Shown in pieces: positions 7,749-12,739 of a stretch of 12,739 nt of DNA (the first letter of the stretch is position 1; each line of letters starts with the position of its first letter). The notes under the pieces were generated by a model. It was not told where the DNA came from, searched no databases, and saw nothing but the letters and a program-made list of their open reading frames with translations. The DNA is from CAIKMD01 sp035277525 (lineage in GTDB: Bacteria; Pseudomonadota; Alphaproteobacteria; ATCC43930; CGMCC-115725): positions 1 to 12,739 of the forward strand of contig DATEKH010000101.1 in NCBI GenBank assembly GCA_035277525.1. The letters run 5' to 3'. A program made the translations under genes and the position numbers.

Positions 7749-8026
7749 GCCCGATATGCCGAACTATACTAATCTTTATCGTCAGCAACCGATCCTGAGC
7801 CAATCTTGTCGTGAATAATGGTAGGCATGCACAACGATTGTAAACTTCGACAATTATAGAAGCCTATTGAATGGAATTTTTGAATCCTTAAAAAATCAAA
7901 GCTTGGTGCCCAAAACTGTTGCCAGAGCGACACAGCAATTAAGGATATACATGGAATCTGCCCAGAATACTTGCATCCGCCATTGGGGTCGCGGAGGGTA
8001 ACTCTAGCGAAAAACGATGAGGTTTC
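7749..8026. promoter_or_regulatory. AT-rich leader region of porin 1
   Basis: This stretch is clearly richer in A and T than its surroundings and contains no convincing gene. It should hold the porin 1 promoter, but no pair of good -35/-10 boxes with standard spacing was found. A 16-codon frame (ATG 7951 to TAA 7999-8001) with AAGGA five bases upstream could be a leader peptide; that is weak evidence. This region has no visible similarity to the leaders of porins 2 and 3. Confidence 0.45.
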
Positions 8027-8117
8027 GCGTCCGCGGAAATAACAGCTTGGGGGTTTGTTCAATGAGCACAAGAAATCTCAAGGGTGGGGTAGCACTTGGC
8101 AGCTTGACGGCGGTCGT
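8027..8117 (+). repeat. 91-bp direct repeat, copy 1 (leader end plus signal-peptide code)
   Basis: Identical base for base to 9967-10057. It covers the last 35 bases of the leader, the G-rich ribosome site (GGGGG 8049-8053), the ATG and the first 18 complete codons of porin 1. Upstream of 8027 the similarity stops abruptly. Confidence 0.92.
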
Positions 8118-9492
8118 TGCACTGCTCGCCGGCCTTTCCAATGCCAGCGCGCAATCGGCACCCGGCGCCGGGTCTTTCCCGCAATCCTTCCTGGTTCCGG
8201 GGACGAACACCTCGCTCGCGATCTACGGCACCGTGAAAATGAACGTCAGTGCGCAATGGGGCAGCCAGCACACCACCGACACCAGCCCCTCGGGCATCGG
8301 CAACACGGCGTTCGCGATCAATGGTCTGGCCCTCGGCGGCCCCGGCGCGCCGGGCGGCAACTCCGTCAACAACCAGGAGCATGCCATCAATGGCGGGCTG
8401 CGCGGCCAGGTCAAGTCGACCCAGGTCTTCTTCGAGACGCGCACACCCAGCGACCTCGGCGAGATCAAGACCGTGGTGATGTTCGATTTCGGCACCTTCG
8501 GCCTGCAGGCGAATTACATCGGCCGCACCACCTCGACCAACTCGCCGTCTTCGGGCGCCGGCAACAACGAGATGCCGCGCATCCAATTCGCCTATGGCAC
8601 CTTGGGTCCCTGGCTCTTCGGCCAGTACAACAGCGCCTGGACCGATCCGCTGCAAATCAACCCGGACATCGGCGACCAGAACCAGGTCGGCCCGCTGCAG
8701 ACGCGCAACATCCGCCGGCCGCAGATCCGTTACACCTATCTCGTCGGCAACGGGCTGTCGCTCTCGGCCTCGCTCGAAACCAACACCTACACCAACCTCA
8801 CCGGCAACAATACGACGACCTTGGGGCCCATCGCCGAGGACAGCACCGACACGGGCGGCATCACCAACTACCCGTCCTTCAACGCCGGCGTTGCCTGGGA
8901 TCAGCCCTGGGGCCATTTGATGGCGCGCGTCGGCGTCGCCGAGGATGAGATTCGCTCGACGACAAACACCGTGTTGGTCCAGGGTTCGACCAACCTCAAC
9001 AAGCGAAAGACCGCCTGGGCGATCGAGGGCGGCGTGATGATCAACACCTTTGGCCAGGATCAGTGGCGCGGCTTGGTGGTCTATTCGCAGGGTGCGGATA
9101 CTTACCTCACCGACATGGGCGCGATGGGTCTCCTCAACACCCAGACCGGCACGCTCGACCTGGTCCACGAGCTGGCATTCAACACCAGCTACATCCACCG
9201 CTTCTCGCCCAATTGGCGCGCCACCGCCGAGTTCGGCATCGGCTTCTTCAACAAGCCGGGCAACGCCCCCAACTCCGGCGCCTTTCTCAATGTCGCGAAC
9301 GGCACCACGGGCGCGGGACTCGCCGGTCTCGAAAAGCGCCACTTGGAATCTGGCCTCAGCGTGACCTACAGCCCGGTCCCGGGCAAGGTCGATTTCGGCC
9401 TCGAATGGGATCACTGGGAACGCTGGGTGCAGGCCGCCGATACTTCGGGCCACAGCAACATCTACAGCGCCAAAGTTGCCTTCTTCTGGTAA
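8062..9492 (+). CDS. DcaP-like outer-membrane porin, paralogue 1
   Basis: A 476-residue protein. An in-frame ATG at 8017 exists, but ATG 8062 is preferred: it follows GGGGG (8049-8053) by 8 bases, starts a clean signal peptide, and is the start shared with porin 2. The signal peptide is MSTRNLKGG plus a hydrophobic stretch, with likely cleavage after ASA (Ala30). The mature protein begins with SFLVPGTNTSLAIYG (about 42-56), a DcaP-like first-strand motif, then ETRTPSDLGEIKT (125-137), FAYGTLGPWLFGQ and RRPQIRYTY (about 219-227), and ends in FFW, an aromatic C-terminus as used for BAM recognition. DcaP-family trimers carry small, often acidic, solutes; the substrate here is unknown. It differs from porin 2 at about 50 of 476 residues by eye count, mostly in the C-terminal third and putative loops. 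A strong terminator follows. Confidence 0.82.
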   Translation: MSTRNLKGGVALGSLTAVVALLAGLSNASAQSAPGAGSFPQSFLVPGTNTSLAIYGTVKMNVSAQWGSQHTTDTSPSGIGNTAFAINGLALGGPGAPGGNSVNNQEHAINGGLRGQVKSTQVFFETRTPSDLGEIKTVVMFDFGTFGLQANYIGRTTSTNSPSSGAGNNEMPRIQFAYGTLGPWLFGQYNSAWTDPLQINPDIGDQNQVGPLQTRNIRRPQIRYTYLVGNGLSLSASLETNTYTNLTGNNTTTLGPIAEDSTDTGGITNYPSFNAGVAWDQPWGHLMARVGVAEDEIRSTTNTVLVQGSTNLNKRKTAWAIEGGVMINTFGQDQWRGLVVYSQGADTYLTDMGAMGLLNTQTGTLDLVHELAFNTSYIHRFSPNWRATAEFGIGFFNKPGNAPNSGAFLNVANGTTGAGLAGLEKRHLESGLSVTYSPVPGKVDFGLEWDHWERWVQAADTSGHSNIYSAKVAFFW

Positions 9493-9517
9493 GTCCCGCT
9501 CTATACCTTGCGACGAG

Positions 9518-9549
9518 CCCGCCGGCCTCTGGCCGGCGGGTTTTTCTTT
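9518..9549 (+). terminator. Rho-independent terminator after porin 1
   Basis: A perfect 10-bp stem, CCCGCCGGCC (9518-9527) and GGCCGGCGGG (9531-9540), with loop TCT and the T-rich tail TTTTTCTTT. Porin 2 has the same stem and tail. Confidence 0.93.
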
Positions 9550-9601
9550 GCGCCGAGGGCCGGCACTCAATTCGCGCGGCGACGATCGTTCAATGAGCCG
9601 G

Positions 9602-9749
9602 TCGTCATTCCGGCCAAGCGAGCCCCGCGAGCGCGGCCCGATCAGATTGAATCGCTCTTTTCTCGTCATCCCCCGCGCAAGCGGGGTCCAGAGCCGCAGT
9701 CTTCCTGGATGCCCGCTCCTGAGCGTGTCGAAGGGCGCGGGCATGACGG
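9602..9749. repeat. REP-like composite palindromic intergenic element
   Basis: Two modules each begin with CGTCAT (9603 and 9664). In the second, CCCCGC (9671-9676) pairs with GCGGGG (9681-9686) around GCAA; ATGCCCGC (9709-9716) pairs with GCGGGCAT (9737-9744); and the outer CGTCAT (9664-9669) pairs with ATGACG (9743-9748), sharing AT at 9743-9744 with the inner stem. The loop contains CTGAGCGTGTCGAAG. Repeats of this style are widespread between genes in alphaproteobacterial chromosomes. Copies elsewhere in this genome cannot be tested from the window. Confidence 0.7.
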
Positions 9750-9774
9750 TGAAGGGACCGCCCCGCCGCTCTTT

Positions 9775-9966
9775 TGTTATCTGTCACATATAATTAGTAT
9801 ATAATATTCATTATGTAATATTACCTATCTAGCTGGTTTTGCTGGCATCTGGAGTTGCTTTCATGCAACAGACGCTTGGAATTAATCATTGTTCCCGAAT
9901 AATCATTGACGCGAAATAGTGTTTAACTGAAGCTCCCGACACGCGGGAGAGAACAACTCTCTTCGG
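9775..9966. promoter_or_regulatory. AT-rich leader region of porin 2
   Basis: The composition turns sharply AT-rich. It contains TATAAT at 9800-9805 without a good -35 at normal distance (TTGTTA at 9774-9779 is 20 bases away), a perfect palindrome GTAATATTAC (9815-9824), and a 9-base direct repeat TAATCATTG at 9883-9891 and 9900-9908, spaced 17 bases start to start. The palindrome and repeat are candidate regulator sites. No gene is seen. Confidence 0.5.
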
Positions 9967-10057
9967 GCGTCCGCGGAAATAACAGCTTGGGGGTTTGTTC
10001 AATGAGCACAAGAAATCTCAAGGGTGGGGTAGCACTTGGCAGCTTGACGGCGGTCGT
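9967..10057 (+). repeat. 91-bp direct repeat, copy 2 (leader end plus signal-peptide code)
   Basis: Identical to 8027-8117, shifted by 1940 bases. It includes the GGGGG ribosome site (9989-9993) and the start of porin 2. Beyond it the two genes stay nearly identical, with single differences at 10058 and 10073 and then another 104 identical bases. Confidence 0.92.
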
Positions 10058-11432
10058 CGCACTGCTCGCCGGTCTTTCCAATGCCAGCGCGCAATCGGCA
10101 CCCGGCGCCGGGTCTTTCCCGCAATCCTTCCTGGTTCCGGGGACGAACACCTCGCTCGCGATCTACGGCACCGTGAAGCTGAGCGCGTCGAGCAATTGGG
10201 GCAGCCAGCACGTCACCGACACCAGCCCCTCGGGCATCGGCAACACGCCTTTCGCCATCAATGGTCTGGCCCTCGGCGGCCCCGGCGCGCCGGGCGGCAA
10301 CTCGGTCAACAACCAGGAGCACGCGCTTCATGGCGGGCTCCGCGGTCAGATCAAGTCGACCCAGGTCTTCTTCGAGACGCGCACGCCCAGCGATCTCGGC
10401 GAGATCAAGACCGTCGTGATGTTCGATTTCGGCACCTTCGGCCTGCAGGCGAATTACATCGGCAGGACGACCTCGACCAACTCGCCGTCCTCGGGCGCGG
10501 GCAACAACGAGATGCCGCGCATCCAGTTCGCCTATGGCACCTTGGGTCCCTGGCTCTTCGGTCAATACAACTCGAACTTCGTCGATCCGCTGCAAATCAA
10601 CCCGGATATCGGCGACCAATCGCAAGTCGGACCACTGCAGACCCGCAACATCCGCCGGCCGCAGATCCGTTACACCTATCTGGTCGGCAACGGGCTGTCG
10701 CTCTCGGCCTCGCTCGAAACCAACACCTACACCAACCTGACCGGCAACAATACGACGACCTTGGGGCCCATCGCCGAGGACAGCACCGACACGGGCGGTA
10801 TTACCAACTACCCGTCCTTCAACGCCGGCGTCTCCTGGGATCAGCCCTGGGGCCATTTGATGGCGCGCGTCGGCGTCGCCGAGGATGAGCTTCGCAGCAC
10901 CACGGGCGCCACCGTCGTTCAAGGCTCGACCAGCCTCAACAAGAGGAAGACGGGCTGGGCGATCGCGGGCGGCGCGATGATCAACACCTTCGGCCAGGAT
11001 CAGTGGCGTGGCTTGATCGCCTATGCCCAAGGCGCCGACACTTACCTCACCGATATGGGGGCTGCGGGTCTCATCAACACCCAGACCGGGGCTCTTTCGC
11101 TGTTCCACGAGCTGGCGCTCAACACCAGCTACATCCACCGCTTCTCGCCCAATTGGCGCGCGACGGCCCAGTTCGGCATCGGCTTCTTCAACAAGCCATC
11201 GAATGCCCCCAACTCCGGCGCCTTTCTCAATGTTGCGAATGGCACCACGGGAGCAGGACTCGCCGGTCTCGAAAAGCGCCATTTGCAATCGGCGCTCAGC
11301 GTGACCTACAGCCCGGTTCCCGGCCGGATCGATATCGGCATCGAGTGGGATCACTGGGACCGCTGGGTGCAGGCGGCCGACACTGCCGGCAACGGCAACC
11401 GCTACGGCGCCCACGTCTTCTTCTACTGGTAA
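10002..11432 (+). CDS. DcaP-like outer-membrane porin, paralogue 2
   Basis: A 476-residue protein, the same length as porin 1 with no gaps needed to align them. ATG 10002 is chosen over an in-frame TTG at 9987 for the same ribosome site and signal peptide (cleavage after Ala30). Its signal peptide is identical to porin 1. Changed positions cluster near the first strand (KLSASSNW for KMNVSAQW), at NFVD in the middle, at GATVVQ, and over the last 60 residues, where surface loops or pore-lining positions could differ. It ends in FFYW. Probably an outer-membrane trimeric channel with related but not identical solute preference; that is inference. The leader above 9967 differs wholly from porin 1, so expression is likely under separate control. 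Confidence 0.82.
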   Translation: MSTRNLKGGVALGSLTAVVALLAGLSNASAQSAPGAGSFPQSFLVPGTNTSLAIYGTVKLSASSNWGSQHVTDTSPSGIGNTPFAINGLALGGPGAPGGNSVNNQEHALHGGLRGQIKSTQVFFETRTPSDLGEIKTVVMFDFGTFGLQANYIGRTTSTNSPSSGAGNNEMPRIQFAYGTLGPWLFGQYNSNFVDPLQINPDIGDQSQVGPLQTRNIRRPQIRYTYLVGNGLSLSASLETNTYTNLTGNNTTTLGPIAEDSTDTGGITNYPSFNAGVSWDQPWGHLMARVGVAEDELRSTTGATVVQGSTSLNKRKTGWAIAGGAMINTFGQDQWRGLIAYAQGADTYLTDMGAAGLINTQTGALSLFHELALNTSYIHRFSPNWRATAQFGIGFFNKPSNAPNSGAFLNVANGTTGAGLAGLEKRHLQSALSVTYSPVPGRIDIGIEWDHWDRWVQAADTAGNGNRYGAHVFFYW

Positions 11433-11460
11433 GACCCTCGCGGGTTGACGCTCGACCACA

Positions 11461-11494
11461 CCCGCCGGCCCTCAAGGCCGGCGGGTTTTTCTTT
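11461..11494 (+). terminator. Rho-independent terminator after porin 2
   Basis: CCCGCCGGCC (11461-11470) and GGCCGGCGGG (11476-11485) around CTCAA, followed by TTTTTCTTT. The stem and tail match the porin 1 terminator; only the loop differs, so the terminator was part of the duplicated unit. Confidence 0.93.
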
Positions 11495-11791
11495 GCGTGC
11501 GTGCCACGAGGCATAGCGCGATAGGCGCACGCTGCCCGGGCCAGGTTTCGGACGGCTCCGAGGCCAAAAGTTGCTTTCTCCTCAAAGCGATAAAAGAAGC
11601 GGAAGCCGCGGCATGGCTGCCTCGCATCGCGACCCCAAGCTCTCGTATCGTTGCATTATTACAACATATATCTGAGATAAATCATTTATCTATCATAATC
11701 GTTGCTCGGTCATACTCATTGTTCAATGATGCCTGTCGAGCGGGGGCTGGATGTCTCGGCACATGCGAAACTTCGAGTGGGGATTTCTTCA
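11495..11791. promoter_or_regulatory. Leader region of porin 3
   Basis: About 300 bases without a convincing gene; the second half (11641-11730) is AT-rich. It holds a perfect 8-bp inverted repeat, AGATAAAT-C-ATTTATCT (11675-11691), and TCATTG-TT-CAATGA (11716-11729). Both look like operator half-sites. A good -35/-10 pair was not identified. Only the last bases (GGGGATTT, then TTCAATGA) resemble the leaders of porins 1 and 2, fitting a shared ribosome site. Confidence 0.48.
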
Positions 11792-12739
11792 ATGACGACA
11801 AAATATCTCAAGGGTGGGGTGGCGCTTGGCAGCTTGACGGCGGTCGCGGCCTTGCTGGCCGGTCTTTCCAGCGCCAGTGCGCAATCGGCACCGGGCGCAG
11901 GGTCTTTCCCGCAATCCTTCCTGGTTCCAGGAACGAACACATCGCTCGCGATCTACGGGACAGTGAAGCTGAGCTTCACCTCCAATTGGGGCAGCCAGCA
12001 CGTAACCGACACCAGCCCTTCGGGCATCGGCGCGACCCCCAACGCGATCAGCGGATTGGCGCTGAACGGACCAAGCGCCGCGACGGGCAACTCGGCCGCT
12101 TCGGTCAATAGCGCGGAACGCGCGCTCCATGGCGGGTTGCGCGGGCAAGTGAAGTCGACGCAGATCTTCTTCGAGACCCGCACGCCGAGCGATCTCGGCG
12201 AGATCAAGACCGTCGTGATGATGGATTTCGGCACTCTTGGTCTGCAGGCGAACTATATCGGCAAGAGCGCCGGAGCCAGCACCAACTCGCCCTCTTCGGG
12301 CGCCGGCAACAACGAACTGCCGCGCATCCAATTCGCCTATGGCACCTTGGGTCCCTGGCTCTTCGGCCAATACAATTCGAACTTCGTCGATCCGCTGCTG
12401 ATCAATCCCGATATCGGCGATCAATCGCAGGTCGGTCCGCTGCAGACGCGCAATATTCGCCGCCCGCAAATTCGCTACACCTATCTCGCCGGCAACGGGC
12501 TGTCGATCTCGGGCTCGGTCGAGACCAACACCTACACCAACCTCGTCGGCACCTCGACCACGATCAGCGCGCCCTTGGCCGAAGACAGCACCGACACGGG
12601 CGGCATCACCAACTATCCGTCCATCAATGGCGGCGTGTCCTGGAGCCAGCCCTGGGGCCATTTGATGTTCCGCGCCGGCATCGCCGAGGACGAAGTCCGC
12701 AACACGACGAACAGCCCCGGCCGCAATTTCAACCTGAGG
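11792..12739 (+). CDS. DcaP-like outer-membrane porin, paralogue 3 (3' end outside window)
   Basis: Open to the window edge, 316 codons with no stop. ATG 11792 lies 8 bases after GGGGA (11779-11783). The signal peptide (MTTKYLKGGVALG..., cleavage after ASA, Ala30) and the motifs PGTNTSLAIYG, ETRTPSDLGEIKT, FAYGTLGPWLFGQ and RRPQIRYTY are those of porins 1 and 2. It is more diverged than they are from each other: NGPSAATGNSAASVNSAERA replaces a shorter GGPGAPGGNSVNNQEHA segment, and GKSAGASTNSPSS carries extra residues relative to GRTTSTNSPSS. At DNA level it also has more silent differences. It shares SSNW-like and NFVDP positions with porin 2 rather than porin 1. Likely an outer-membrane channel with a different loop set. 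Confidence 0.82.
   Translation, partial: MTTKYLKGGVALGSLTAVAALLAGLSSASAQSAPGAGSFPQSFLVPGTNTSLAIYGTVKLSFTSNWGSQHVTDTSPSGIGATPNAISGLALNGPSAATGNSAASVNSAERALHGGLRGQVKSTQIFFETRTPSDLGEIKTVVMMDFGTLGLQANYIGKSAGASTNSPSSGAGNNELPRIQFAYGTLGPWLFGQYNSNFVDPLLINPDIGDQSQVGPLQTRNIRRPQIRYTYLAGNGLSISGSVETNTYTNLVGTSTTISAPLAEDSTDTGGITNYPSINGGVSWSQPWGHLMFRAGIAEDEVRNTTNSPGRNFNLR

Noticed and set aside
8017..8061. Alternative porin 1 start at ATG 8017, adding 15 residues
   Set aside because: It would place charged residues before the signal peptide, has no good ribosome site, and the corresponding ATG is absent from porin 2.
8059..9744. Long minus-strand open frame (561 codons) opposite porin 1, with a similar one at 9999-11459
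   Set aside because: Both mirror the GC-rich codon pattern of the porins, their similarity to each other follows from the paralogy, and the porin strand has signal peptide, ribosome site and terminator.
11497..12111. 204-codon + strand frame overlapping the start of porin 3
   Set aside because: Different frame from the porin; its second half is an out-of-frame reading of porin 3 and no domain is seen.

Overview
The window is GC-rich, densely coded DNA from a Gram-negative bacterium, most likely an alphaproteobacterium. The grounds are an AsmA-family protein, two SPINDLY-type (GT41) glycosyltransferases, three outer-membrane porin genes, and an intergenic palindromic repeat of a kind common in that class. 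Genus cannot be assigned from sequence alone. All real genes lie on the + strand; the long minus-strand open frames are codon-bias shadows.

Region 1 (1-7007) looks like one transcription unit. It starts with the 3' end of an AsmA-like gene. After 18 bases come two SPINDLY/OGT-like proteins (593 and 662 aa), then an 800-aa TPR protein fused to a class I SAM methyltransferase. The last three genes are joined by two ATGA stop/start overlaps, so they are probably translationally coupled and act together. The likely role is cytoplasmic modification of a protein or glycan: two TPR-guided glycosyl transfers plus a methylation. The acceptor and donor sugar are unknown.

Region 2 (7060-7748) is a compact type II toxin-antitoxin module: a ribbon-helix-helix (ParD-like) antitoxin and an overlapping RelE/ParE-like toxin. 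It has a near-consensus promoter whose -35/-10 spacer and -10 box are covered by a perfect 7-bp inverted repeat, a strong candidate for the autoregulatory operator.

Region 3 (7749-12739) holds three tandem paralogous DcaP-like porin genes, the third cut by the window end. Porins 1 and 2 are the same length (476 aa) and about 89% identical by eye count. They share a 91-bp perfectly identical block that includes the last 35 bases of the leader, and both end in nearly the same GC-rich terminator. The leaders further upstream are AT-rich and unrelated to each other, so the copies were probably duplicated, homogenised in the coding part, and given separate promoters. A REP-like palindromic element sits between porins 1 and 2.

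No tRNA, rRNA, CRISPR array, transposase or integrase is visible. The most unusual items are the GT41-GT41-TPR/methyltransferase operon and the porin array with shared coding parts and private leaders.
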